Numbered from the stretch's first letter, positions 1 to 11,216 are shown. The stretch: DNA of 64,000 bases from Platerodrilus igneus (GCA_036346225.1 JARFIW010000139.1:5642001-5706000); one strand, 5' to 3'. Notes: generated by a model not told the origin, from the letters alone. Program-made: numbers and translations.

Positions 1-942
1 CGTTCCATCATTTTAAGGAAATCCTTCCTTAAAGGTTACTGGTCACATTTGGGGATATAAAAATAACCCCTAACTAGTTAACCCAAACAGTAATGTATGA
101 AACACGTAATAACAAATGGATTAAAATGAATTATATGAGATGAACCGAATCGCGCAAGTTCATGTCTGTTCTGCAATTAAGTTTTCTAAACAAACTAATT
201 ACGGACAAATACGAATGTGTACTACAAGCTATTGGATTATTCATTATCTCCACTTTCGTAACATCCAGTATATTTTATACTTACTGAAAACAGGGACTTT
301 CTTTACAAAATGAAAATTAATGCGACTTGGACGCACTTGGATTTTATCTTATTTTATTTTCGAGCACTAGTATTAAGTTCATTGCGCCCGGAAAACGCAG
401 CCTCTTATCTAGAAACCGGGTAACAAGCAAAAAACCTATTAACTTGTAAACTATTATAATGTGTCTGCCTGTGTCCGTTTAAAACCTTTCTACAAGCAAA
501 AAACAAAACGTAGCATCCTCATCGTCGTTTCTTGCAAGCGATAAAACGACAATTATTACTAAAGCCTCGCAAAAAAACACAAAATACAGGAGAGGTGTTC
601 TGTGAAAACATCCAATGACGAAATTACGTACATGTAGCGCGAGTGCGGGAGTAGTAGCATATTCGATTCGACGACGATCAAGTGTTCTACCGGCGTTCGT
701 CGTTTGTTTCGTTTTCATGACTTGCTTACATTCGAGATATCCAAGATTCAACGCTAACTTAGTTGTGCGCCGACCGAACTGTAAGAAGGTGGTGTATCGC
801 ATTCGATTCTGAAATTGTTTACGCGTGTGCATTGATGTTATAAAATATTTTTTCGATATCGTAAAAATGTCTTGATGATAAAATACTGTGTGAAAAATAT
901 CGTTCACGAGTTGGAGTGTTCAGTGGTTGTTTTATTACTGCC
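1..942. other. Unassigned DNA, possible promoter region
   Basis: No gene is recognised. Between about 600 and 820 the sequence is richer in CG dinucleotides than its surroundings. Open frames on both strands (479-907 minus, 615-812 plus) have no recognisable composition or domain. A TCAGT tract, the arthropod initiator consensus, lies near 920, about 20 bases before the ATG at 943. A promoter here is only inference. Confidence 0.25.
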
Positions 943-1049
943 ATGATTATTTCAAAAGATCTTTTCTTACTCGGAGACCAAGATTACCTGAGGCTCCCGA
1001 AAGACGAAAAGCGGGCAACTATGATAAGACCCGTTGTTAAAACACCCAA
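943..1049 (+). CDS. Possible first coding exon, unknown protein
   Basis: The ATG at 943 opens 35 codons (beginning MIISKDLFLL) that run without a stop into a consensus 5' splice site, GTGAGT, at 1050-1055. The exon would end in phase 2. The encoded peptide is hydrophilic and mixed in charge (DQDYLRLPKDEKRATM), which looks more protein-like than most open frames nearby. No downstream exon could be identified by eye and no family is recognised. It could equally be an accidental open frame next to a GTGAGT, so confidence is low. Confidence 0.22.
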
Positions 1050-1055
1050 GTGAGT

Positions 1056-2286
1056 TTTTAAAATTTTATTTGTAATTTTAAATTATAATAATTCATAAAA
1101 CGCATCTAAAAAATACTGACGACCGGATGCAGTTGCTACGAAAATTGCCTATAAATAATTTGTTTGTTTGTGTACACAGAAGTATCCATAATTTTTATGA
1201 TCACAGTTACCTATCCTTGAAATTTTTTTAAATATAGACCATATTTATATGTTATGGCAAGAAGACAAACTAACATCTTAAAAAATTATTAAGAAATTTG
1301 GAATTATTTGTGGGTATATTAATAAAGTTGTATTTGTGACAGTTTAACGCTTTAAGTTTTTTGTAATTTTACACAATTTTTCCTATGCTAATATTTATTT
1401 TATTAACCCATAAATAATAATTTCAAACTTTATATAACTAAAAGGTTGTGGTTTTGAACCCTATAAAACTCGACAAGGACGTTTAGTCATTCTATGTTGT
1501 TTAAATAACCCATGGATTATATAGAAAAAATTCTTAATGTACTTGTGATTCGTTAAGACCTTCGTATGGTTAGTCATTTTAAGTGCCCTAGGTATAAACC
1601 CATTCCTTTTTTTTAAAAAAAAGCGATGCAAGCAGTGCACTTTATCCCAAAATTTTAATACAATTGTACCAATTTGAATTATTTAATGCAATTTTAATCA
1701 TTTTAATGTTTTTAATAGAATTTTTATAAAGTCCAATATTTTTTTTATAGACGCACATAGTGTTTATGGCCACTCGATTCCTAATTTAACCTGTTGTTGG
1801 TCCACGCCCGTTTACTACTTCCAAACTACGATATTTTTCAAAATTCTGAAATAGAAGGTAGCAATTTTTGAACATTTTCTATTACGTTATTCGGTATATG
1901 TTTATGTTAGTTGGCATTTCTGTTATTTCGCAATTAACGGAAATTAATTCGAGTATGTTACCTAATGTTACTCTAGTGTACATGTAGCAAATATCCAAAT
2001 AAAAAATTAATTATATCATAAAAGAAATTTTTTAAACATTTATCTAAGTTTTTTTAATTTAAATCTAATCCTTAGAAAATTCTGCATATCTTCGGAAATG
2101 GTGTCAATGCTTTGAATGCAATGTGAACTTGGTCACGTATTTTTCGAGGGCGTTCTCGTTCTTGCTCGATGATTTTTTTTTCTATAAACGCTTTAAGTTT
2201 GAATATAAAATATAAAATTGCAAAACAGGCCTGTTATGTAGCGGGTCCATAGATATTAAAAATATATGCATACACATAAACATGGT
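1056..2286. other. AT-rich DNA, no feature seen
   Basis: Low-complexity, T- and A-rich sequence. I see no open frame, RNA gene or clear repeat. Confidence 0.5.
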
Positions 2287-2605
2287 TGGCTTGATTTATA
2301 TCATTTCATTTAAATTACAATTTAAATCACGATTTATAAACAAGGGATTTTTTTTTAAATTGTTGATGTAAATCTTATTTTTATAATTATTCATTTTATT
2401 TTTTTAATTAGTATAAATACTTAATTCGGGTTTTTGCCTTTAAATGCATTTTGAATTAAAATAAATATGCAGGAATTTGATTTTTTAAGCAGAAAGTCAT
2501 CACAATAAAATTTCTGCAAGAAGTCGTAAATAAAATGTATTTTTTCTCTTAATTTTTATTTAAATTTTAAAGTATAGATTAAGACCATAGAAATAGAAAT
2601 ACTAA
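2287..2605 (+). repeat. Dispersed repeat, copy 1
   Basis: This segment shares clear similarity with 48329-48573 in the same orientation. Common blocks include TTGGCTTGATTTA near the start, CAATAAAATTTCTGCA in the middle and AAAGTATAGATTAAGAC at the end. It lies directly beside the decayed hAT transposase at 2690-3560, so it may be the non-coding 3' part of that element. That link is inference, because the second copy has no hAT coding sequence beside it. Confidence 0.6.
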
Positions 2606-2689
2606 ATATAAATAATAGATAAATCAAAACAAACATAAATTCTGTTTATTGTTGTTAACAGGCACGTAAAAGAAGAAACATTCTAAGAT

Positions 2690-3560
2690 AAGCATAAAGC
2701 AAGAAACATTTTGTAAGAAACTAAATTTTTAATCGTCATTTTGATTAGATTACTTAGACAGAAATACCACCTTACTATAACTTTTTCTACATCTAGTTGA
2801 TTTCCTAGTTTTAAATGTACGAGTCGAAACGACTAAAATGTTCGTTGCACAGATGCGGAAGAAACACTGCACACAGAAATTGTTTTACAATATGTAAATT
2901 CTTTGATACATCAGGTATCTCTTTTTGCAATAACCACCACTGAGAGGAGTTATGTTGGTCAATATTCATCGGTAAACATAATTTTTTTAAAGGATTCGAT
3001 TGAATCTGAAGTTTTAAAATTAATGGTAATATACTAGCATCTTTTACATATTTCCTAGTATTGTTAATCCTTGCTCTCTTTCATCAGCAGTTAATTTAAG
3101 TGTTTTTGTGGAATCTAACAAATAAGTGATAAAGTGATATGGCGTTAAAGCTTGTCTATAGTGACAAATTAAATTCCTCCTCAAAGTCATTCCAAGACGT
3201 TTTCAAATCTTACTGTATCAGATAAAGATGCATTTATTTTTTGTACTGTATTTAACGCAACTAATATTGGTTTTGTAATGTTCAAAAATCTTCAGCAGAT
3301 CGTTTCAAGCCAATATTAAATACGTTTTGAAATATTACCGATTTCCTGTTCGTCGGGTATTTTTAAAAGCTTGTCCTATTAACTCGTAAATCTCGATCCA
3401 ATCTGCTAAAGTATTCCACCTGGCTGTTAATGTGTCTACATTTGGAGGATAAGTAAATATTTTAAAATGTTACACGTTAAAGTAAAAAGCATAAAACTGA
3501 AAAACTTGCCCCCAAGCAGATGTTTAGAATGATCGGTATTACGTCCTCCTGCGTGGTTAA
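2690..3560 (-). pseudogene. Decayed hAT-family transposase, C-terminal half
   Basis: On the minus strand, short collinear blocks in shifting frames follow the C-terminal half of arthropod hAT transposases. One readable block has the pattern PYHFITYLLDS...LTADEREQG (about 3140-3050), which matches the 'PYH-xx-LLDP...LT-E-E' stretch before the dimerisation region. Further downstream come an ILPLILKLQ block and a tryptophan pair (about 2945) where hAT proteins have their conserved WW. A final remnant resembles the 'GLVHSKLRNRLG' region. Stops and frameshifts separate the blocks, so the gene is dead. The N-terminal half and the terminal inverted repeats were not found. The family call rests on pattern memory and would need a profile search. 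Confidence 0.5.
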
Positions 3561-3861
3561 TAAGTTCTTGGTGTAGTATCCTTAAAAATTATAGGATCGG
3601 ACAATAATGGAAGGAAAAATTAAGAATAGCACTCCACACAAACTTATTTTCTATTAAGGATATAGCTCCAAAATCAAATAAGTATAAAAGCTGCGTCGAA
3701 TATTTCGATCATCATAAACAAAATTAAAATACAAAAATTAGAAGAAAACCTTAAAAGTATATAAAATATAACTATAAATAGTTATATATGAAGTTTCCTC
3801 ATTTGGGACAGTCATCCAAAGGAAAAGGGCATAATTTGACCAATGGTCTTAGCGTTTTCAA

Positions 3862-6370
3862 CACCTCCATTAAGTTAGACCCCCCACCAGCGATAAATAA
3901 ATTAATACCTATAAAAAAATTAGGTGCTAATTAGGTGCTAATTAGGTGCTACATTCCAAAATTAGGTGCTCGAATAGTTTGGCAGGAAATTAAATTTGAA
4001 ATGGGGGGGGGGGGCTGACTTAACGTTAAGCTGGACCCCCCCATATGAAAAAACTAATTTGCAACATGCAAACTGAAAAATTAGATATACCAGAATTAAG
4101 TGCTAATTAGGTGCTCTTAAAATCAACAAAAACATATCACTAAAATAACCTTTTATCTAACTTTATCTAACTATATCATGTATAAGTATATGATTCGACA
4201 AGAGTAAAGTCCCATTAAATAATTAGGTGCTCTTACGACTGTGGTCTCAAAATACTCGTCTAGTAGCGCACTGTCGATATATCCAGTCGCCGAATTAAGT
4301 GCTCGTAAGGTTTCGCAAAAATTTTGCACTATAACGTGGTCCGCGTCACACGCGTACAAGAGTAAAGTCCCATTAAATAATTAGGTGCTCTTACGACTGT
4401 GGTCTCAAAATACTCGTCTAGTAGCGTACTGTCGATATATCCAGTCGCCGAATTAAGTGCTCGTAAGGTTTCGCAAAAATTTTGCACTATAACGTGGTCC
4501 GCGTCACACGCGTACAAGAGTAAAGTCCCATTAAATAATTAGGTGCTCTTACGACTGTGGTCTCAAAATACTCGTCTAGTAGCGTACTGTCGATATATCC
4601 AGTCGCCGAATTAAGTGCTCGTAAGGTTTCGCAAAATTTTGCACTATAACGTGGTCCGCGTCACACGCGTACAAGAGTAAAGTCCCATTAAATAATTAGG
4701 TGCTCTTACGACTGTGGTCTCAAAATACTCGTCTAGTAGCGTACTGTCGATATATCCAGTCGCCAAATTAAGTGCTCGTAAGGTTTCGCAAAAATTTTGC
4801 ACTATAACGTGGTCCGCGTCACACGCGTACAAGAGTAAAGTCCCATTAAATAATTAGGTGCTCTTACGACTGTGGTCTCAAAATACTCGTCTAGTAGCGT
4901 ACTGTCGATATATCCAGTCGCCAAATTAAGTGCTCGTAAGGTTTCGCAAAAATTTTGCACTATAACGTGGTCCGCGTCACACGCGTACAAGAGTAAAGTC
5001 CCATTAAATAATTAGGTGCTCTTACGACTGTGGTCTCAAAATACTCGTCTAGTAGCGTACTGTCGATATATCCAGTCGCCGAATTAAGTGCTCGTAAGGT
5101 TTCGCAAAAATTTTGCACTATAACGTGGTCCGCGTCACACGCGTACAAGAGTAAAGTCCCATTAAATAATTAGGTGCTCTTACGACTGTGGTCACAAAAT
5201 ACTCGTCTAGTAGCGTACTGTCGATATATCCAGTCGCCAATTAAGTGCTCGTAAGGTTTCGCAAAAATTTTGCACTATAACGTGGTCCGCGTCACACGCG
5301 TACAAGAGTAAAGTCCCATTAAATAATTAGGTGCTCTTACGACTGTGGTCTCAAAATACTCGTCTAGTAGCGTACTGTCGATATATCCAGTCGCCGAATT
5401 AAGTGCTCGTAAGGTTTCGCAAAAATTTTGCACTATAACGTGGTCCGCGTCACACGCGTACAAGAGTAAAGTCCCATTAAATAATTAGGTGCTCTTACGA
5501 CTGTGGTCTCAAAATACTCGTCTAGTAGCGTACTGTCGATATATCCAGTCGCCGAATTAAGTGCTCGTAAGGTTTCGCAAAATTTTGCACTATAACGTGG
5601 TCCGCGTCACACGCGTACAAGAGTAAAGTCCCATTAAATAATTAGGTGCTCTTACGACTGTGGTCTCAAAATACTCGTCTAGTAGCGTACTGTCGATATA
5701 TCCAGTCGCCGAATTAAGTGCTCGTAAGGTTTCGCAAAAATTTTGCACTATAACGTGGTCCGCGTCACACGCGTACAAGAGTAAAGTCCCATTAAATAAT
5801 TAGGTGCTCTTACGACTGTGGTCTCAAAATACTCGTCTAGTAGCGTACTGTCGATATATCCAGTCGCCAAATTAAGTGCTCGTAAGGTTTCGCAAAATTT
5901 TGCACTATAACGTGGTCCGCGTCACACGCGTACAAGAGTAAAGTCTCATTAAATAATTAGGTGCTCTTACGACTGTGGTCTCAAAATACTCGTCTAGTAG
6001 CGTACTGTCGATATATCCAGTCGCCGAATTAAGTGCTCGTAAGGTTTCGCAAAATTTTGCACTATAACGTGGTCCGCGTCACACGCGTACAAGAGTAAAG
6101 TCCCATTAAATAATTATGGAATTAAACAAATTCATTATTGTTTAATTTTAATCGGTTTTTCGGTATGTATTTTGCTTATTTTTCAATGTATTTAACTGCA
6201 TATCATTCAATATTTTACGTACATTGTACTCTGCGTGTAATATTTCTTCTTTTTATCATCGCGTCATGTATTAGGTGAAGTAATCAAAGCCGCCACTTGA
6301 TATTTAGTATTATTATATTAACATTTTTAATGATAATTTTTAATGTAATAATGTAAGGGTAATTTTAATA
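3862..6370 (+). repeat. Foldback 1, left inverted arm
   Basis: Starting from the terminus there is a subterminal block with six AATTARGTGCT motifs and a G-run/C-run hairpin, then the 158-bp array, then about 255 bp matching the inner part of the right arm (through GTAAGGGTAATTT). The similarity to the complement of 7240-8003 is near perfect apart from the array copy number and a few substitutions. Confidence 0.85.
4197..6113 (+). repeat. 158-bp tandem array, about 12 units
   Basis: Units of 157 or 158 bp are repeated head to tail. The junction block ACAAGAGTAAAGTCCCATTA recurs 13 times, from 4197 to 6088. Units are nearly identical; the 1-bp length difference is GCAAAAATTTTGC versus GCAAAATTTTGC. 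Each unit contains one AATTAGGTGCT and one AATTAAGTGCT. The repeated 62-residue minus-strand open frames are by-products of the array: the unit length is not a multiple of three, so no long repeat protein is possible. Confidence 0.93.
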
Positions 6371-7239
6371 CTATATCGTGATTAATGAAATTTTTAAATA
6401 TTTATTCCTTATAATTTTAAATATTTATTCCTTAGAACATAATATACATTTACACTTTTGTTATTTATTTTTCACAATCTTTTATTTAATAACATTTTGT
6501 AGAGGCATCTTGAATATGAATATATATTTTATATTTATGTTTTACATATTCATATTTATAATGTTTTACATATTCATATTTATAATTCTATATTTATAAT
6601 GTTTAAAAAGAAATTAGAAACATTTTTAATTACAGAACAAGCAAATATAGAAATAACTTCACAAGCATTGTGAAGAAAGCTATATAGTAAGCATTGATAA
6701 TGTTTAAAAGTATTATTAATATTTTGATTATAATTTCCAACATTATTTATTCATATATATTAATAATTATAAAATTCGTAAATCATATTTAATAATTCCT
6801 AAATATTTTTAAACATTAGTCGCGCACAAGAGCGTGAACTGCTATTCATACTATATATGAAGATATGAAGATTCCAACATTGGAATATAAATGAAAACGA
6901 TAGAGGAATGGACGAGCACGCGGATGGGGATGCGGACGTGGACGAGGACGTGGACGTGGACGTGGAGGACAATGGCGAGGAAGAGAACGCGGACGAGGAC
7001 AAGCAAACGTCCATATTTATAAAGGAAACGTGTATATATATAATTAAGAAAATATTTTTATATGTTTATATTAGATATGTTTTATATGTTTATTTTTTAT
7101 ATGTTTATATTAAGAAAATATTTTATATGTTTATATTTTTTAAAAATGTATAAATTTTTATAAGATTAAATATAAAATATCTGTAAAAATAACAAAAATA
7201 ATTAATATAAATCCTTTGTAATCCTTTAACTTTCCTAAA
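6371..7239. other. Foldback 1 spacer with GGACGTGGACGA patch
   Basis: Very AT-rich spacer between the arms. It is broken by a GC-rich patch at about 6905-7012 built from GGACGT and GGACGA steps. In one forward frame this gives Gly-Arg repeats resembling an RGG box. In another it gives Asp/Val/Glu-rich sequence (frame opening at 6908). The complementary frame is Ser/Thr-rich. None has a convincing gene structure. Around 7050-7140 there are short direct repeats of TATGTTTATATTAAGAAAAT. Confidence 0.6.
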
Positions 7240-8003
7240 ATAAATTATCCTTACATTATTACATTAAAATTATCATTAAAAATATTAATATAATAATACT
7301 AAATATCAAGTGGCGGCTTTGATTACTTCACCTAATACATGACGCGATGATAAAAAGAAGAAATATTACACGCAGAGTACAATGTACGTAAAATATTGAA
7401 TGATATGCAGTTAAATACATTGAAAAAATAAGCAAAATACATACCGAAAACCGATTAAAATTAAACAATAATGAATTTGTTTAATTCCATAATTATTTAA
7501 TGGGACTTTACTCTTGTACGCGTGTGACGCGGATCACGTTATAGTGCAAAATTTTGCGAAACCTTACGAGCACTTAATTCGGCGACTGGATATATCGACA
7601 GTGCGCTACTAGACGAGTATTTTGAGACCACAGTCGTAAGAGCACCTAATTATTTAATGGGACTTTACTCTTGTCGAATCATGTACTTATACATGATATA
7701 GTTAATTATTAAGATAAAAGGTTATTTTAGTGATATGTTTTTGTTGATTTTAAGAGCACCTAATTAGCACTTAATTCTGGTATATCTAATTTTTCAGTTT
7801 GCATGTTGCAAATTAGTTTTTTCATATGGGGGGGGTCCAGCTTAACGTTAAGTCAGCCCCCCCCATTTCAAATTTAATTTCCTGCCAAACTATTCGAGCA
7901 CCTAATTTTGGAATGTAGCACCTAATTAGCACCTAATTAGCACCTAATTTTTATAGGTATTAATTTATTTATCGCTGGTGGGGGGTCTAACTTAATGGAG
8001 GTG
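7240..8003 (-). repeat. Foldback 1, right inverted arm
   Basis: Complement of the left arm, with only one full 158-bp unit plus a partial one (about 7495-7675). It then carries the subterminal block with AGCACCTAATT motifs and the hairpin, and the terminus at 8003. The single unit carries the variant GCGCACTG, which in the left arm occurs only in the outermost unit. Confidence 0.85.
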
Positions 8004-8011
8004 TTTTCAAC

Positions 8012-8744
8012 TAAAGCCACACGACAAATATCGCCTGAAACAATATAATTTATCGATGCGATCCAATTTCCATCGCAAAGGAGAGTTTAATAATCTTCGA
8101 CAACCACAAAGGTTCCTTTTTTAACGTATTTATTAGGCAATAGCTACACTGAAAAAAAAGTATTATAAAATGTACTACAATTGTAGTGAATTTTACTAGA
8201 ATTTGTGGTTCCATATGAACTAGGAACAAATTACTGTAATATTCACCAAAGTTTTGTGGTAAATTATTATATGATTTATCAACACACACAACACACAATA
8301 TTGTAGGTGGTAACATTTCATATATTAACATTGTGATATTTAAATATTTCTCTAGTTAATATTACAATTTCCAATAATAAAATTTGTTTAGAGATTGTCA
8401 TAATTCCCAAATGTATATGACAATGTACCACGCACGTAGTTACAATTTATATTTTAAATTGCAATCATTACAATATTAAATTGTCTTCATAAACATTGAT
8501 ATTGCAATCCATACCATTTTATATTGCAATTTCAACTGTCTTAAATAGTAATCCCTACAACCTTAAATTGTAATTTTAACAATTCTCAATTGCAATCTTA
8601 CAATTTTATATGGGAACTGTAAGAAATTGAAGGACACACAAAGAAAAATGTTCAATTTAACGAAATTTTATTTCCGTAAACAAATTTAAATGTTACATAG
8701 ACACAAAAAAATATTATTCGAAGAAGACATTTTGTTTAAGAAAG
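8012..8744. other. AT-rich DNA, possible MITE-like stretch
   Basis: No gene. From about 8145 the sequence CACTGAAAAAAAAGTATTA, followed by many short ATTGTAGT, ATTACAAT and ATTGCAAT words, gives a MITE-like look. I could not find matching inverted ends or a target duplication. The 8050-8331 minus-strand open frame is not recognised. Confidence 0.25.
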
Positions 8745-8944
8745 GTCATCCACTCTTTAAAATAACCAAACACTTTTGTAAATTTGAGCAATTTGCTTTT
8801 CAAAACACGAAAATTGTTTGACTGACAATAATTTCTTTACAAATTTCAAAATTAGTGACATTTTAACATAAATTGTATATAATTATTATTACCACTACTT
8901 TAATAATTTCAAATAAACGTTTTTATATAAATTGTAACATGTCA
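8745..8944 (+). repeat. Dispersed repeat matching LTR-element interior, part 1
   Basis: Matches 15703-15880, the first part of the interior of the two-LTR element, in the same orientation. It starts TCATCCACTCTTTAAAATAA and includes ACACGAAAATTGTTTGACTG. The continuation of that interior is found not here but at 10672, so about 1.7 kb of other sequence separates the two parts. Confidence 0.75.
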
Positions 8945-10671
8945 ATTCACTGCTCCCTTGCCATGCTACATTGTGGTCCCACTTCCTTCAATATAAAAGT
9001 ATTATTCGTCTTAATTTTATATTAATACCTTTTGCTATCACAAGTCAGTTTTGATTTGTGTAACATTTCTTTTTAGTATTATTAAATAATACACCATATA
9101 CATCGATCTTTAGTTTTAATTTAATATTCTTTCTTTTGTATAAATAATATAAATAATTATAATCAGATGTAATTTTCTAATTGGTAAACCTTTGAATAAT
9201 GTCCATAAATACACAACTGGTGTATATATGAATCTGTCATTTAGATGGTTTCCTTATTTGTCCCTCTCTTAAAATGTGTCGTTACCTTCAAAACCGTGCT
9301 TTTGAAATTTGACTTCCTTTTGTGCGCATGCCATTTCCTGATAAAGATGTCCTTTCTAAGGCCATGATGTCGTATCTGGTATGTAAAAGGTGTCTTTTCC
9401 TTTTATTCTTCGTAACATACATAAATATCGTTTCAGAATACTAGCAAAATGCGTATGGCGAAAGTCTACCTGAATAACCCATTCAAAATATTTAAGAATG
9501 GTAAGCTGATTAAAGATAAAACTTTCAGACGGTTCCTCGTGACGTATTACAATACTTCATTTTTGTAAGACGTTTATTTTCTAGGGTCCTCCGGTGACAT
9601 ATTCCTTGGTGGAGTATCTTCAGGTGATATATTCTCTAGTAAAATATTCTCCGATGAAGAATTTAATTATCTAAGCTAGGCTATCTAAGCCTAAGTATTA
9701 ATTTTACTATCTACAAATATTATCTTTTAACGTACAAGAATTCATGTTGCCGTTATTTACCTTCTAAAATAAATGCTCCTTTAACAAAACATATGGTTGT
9801 GGAACTATAAGATTGGCGCTTACAAATTTGAAGTTTAAGGTTAACAACCAAAATAAACAACGATGGTGTTCGTCTCAACAAACTGTAAGAAGATCCTAAA
9901 GTTCTGAACAAGCCGTAAGCTCAATGCTTAAGTATACGTTTTCTTTCATATATCCCGAATACAGGTATGAGTTTATCTTATTTACTTTTGTCATGGAACG
10001 ATGTCCATGCGTTACATTTTAAATCTCAATTATCTAGAAAAATAATGCATGTAAAATATATTCATAACTTTATTTACCGATTACCTTAACTAATTTAATA
10101 ATATCTTAGCTTTCCTATGTAACCTTATGATTTGTAAACAGAAAAGCTTTCATGAAACCTTTTCTTGTGGATTTTGAGGTTATGTTCAATTTAAATGTTT
10201 AATTCAAATTCTCTTAACTAATGTTAAACACAACAAAGTGTATTTATGGTTTCCTTTTATTTAGAACGTTAATTTGGAAGCACAATAATAATTTTAGATT
10301 TTCTAATAGCTTATCTGGTAGCATTTAAGACAAAATTTTAAAATTATGATAGTGTAGATATATAAACTTCACTTACTGATTTTGTCGTATGAAAATTTGG
10401 TAGTAAGAAAATAACTGTATACATTTAATTTTTTTATTAATGTTATTAACAAAACGTCAATATATAAGATGTAATAGGGTATTTTCTTTTGTCATGTTCT
10501 AAATTGCACCCCTATAACTTCCCTGGATAAAATTTAACTTTGTTCTCTAAACCCCTGAGATATAGTCTTTTGCAATCAACCGCAGCTACAAACGGTCGTT
10601 GCTAGTCCCGCCAGTTTTGTGTAGACTCTGTTGTACACTCATTCCTACCTGTAAAAAGAAAGGGTGCAAAA
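8945..10671. other. Unassigned AT-rich DNA
   Basis: No gene, RNA or repeat recognised. The interval separates two pieces that are contiguous in the copy at 15703-16470, so it may itself be an insertion. Confidence 0.35.
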
Positions 10672-11216
10672 TTACGGATAATGCAAGCGAAGTAGTCGTC
10701 CATATTTACGCATTGCTTTGGAATAATTCCAATACAATTCATGGTCTTGCTCGTCCACTGCCGCTTATGTAATCCTTGAGTTTTCGTTTTATTTAAACTG
10801 AATTTAATCTATAAAAATTATAATCTTTAACAATAAAACTATAAAGAGGATACCTACTTACTTCAAGAATCTTAATAACATTCCTCAACTTTAGTGATTC
10901 CATTCCTGTAGTTACAACAATGTAGTTGCAGTCATTTTGCGTACCGACTTGCACGTGTGAAATTTCATTCAATGTTACTTTAAGTTGTGCTGGAGGTGCA
11001 ATATGTTAAGACGATTTACCAACATGATAGCTATAATATTATCAGAATTATGGCAGAGCTTGATATATTCACAGCGTTCGAGTACAGCATTGTACAAATT
11101 AAAAATGCAGACTATCATATGTTAAATAGTATAATAGATAAGCCGTTTCTGGATAAGTTTTGTCGGCACGGTTACGCCATCTAGTGAGATGTGCGTCCTA
11201 GTTTCAGCCGGCGCGG
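10672..11216 (+). repeat. Dispersed repeat matching LTR-element interior, part 2
   Basis: Matches 15878-16465 at roughly 90% by eye, apart from indels. It includes GATAATGCAAGCGAAGT at the left and GCCATCTAGTGAGATGTGCG at the right. On the minus strand, both copies keep a 3' splice-like CTCCAG (here before 10989), about 128 bp of open sequence, and a 5' splice-like GTAAGT (10861-10856). This copy is 1 bp shorter in that block (128 versus 129), which breaks the frame seen in the other copy. Confidence 0.75.

Larger units (their letters stand above)
3862..8003. mobile_element. Foldback element 1 with array-bearing inverted arms
   Basis: A 4.1-kb element whose two arms are inverted copies of each other around an AT-rich spacer. 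The termini are CACCTCCATTAAG at 3862 and its exact complement ending at 8003. The flanks carry a duplication: TTTTCAA at 3855-3861 and 8004-8010. Because the bases next to it also match, it can be read as the 9-bp GTTTTCAAC (3854-3862 and 8003-8011) with the element one base shorter at each end. A 7-bp duplication with a CAC terminus recalls Galileo (P superfamily); 9 bp recalls Drosophila FB or Mutator-type elements. No transposase is encoded, so it is non-autonomous. The left arm holds a tandem array of about 12 units and the right arm about one. Confidence 0.85.

Noticed and set aside
479..907. 142-residue minus-strand frame
   Set aside because: Composition and pattern resemble no protein, and it overlaps a plus-strand frame of similar quality in a CG-richer stretch where long chance frames are expected.
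4171..5778. Seven nearly identical 62-residue minus-strand open frames (MYACDADHVIVQNF...)
   Set aside because: They are the same frame of the 158-bp tandem unit. The unit length is not a multiple of three, so each stops after one unit and there is no start context or codon pattern of selection.
4197..6113. CRISPR-like array
   Set aside because: The units are contiguous and near identical over their full 158 bp, with no variable spacers, and the DNA is eukaryotic.
6908..7153. Acidic 81-residue protein in the foldback spacer
   Set aside because: The acidic half is a by-product of GGACGTGGACGA repeats and the rest is AT-rich low complexity.
8145..8640. MITE beginning CACTGAAAAAAAAG
   Set aside because: No matching inverted terminus or target duplication could be found.
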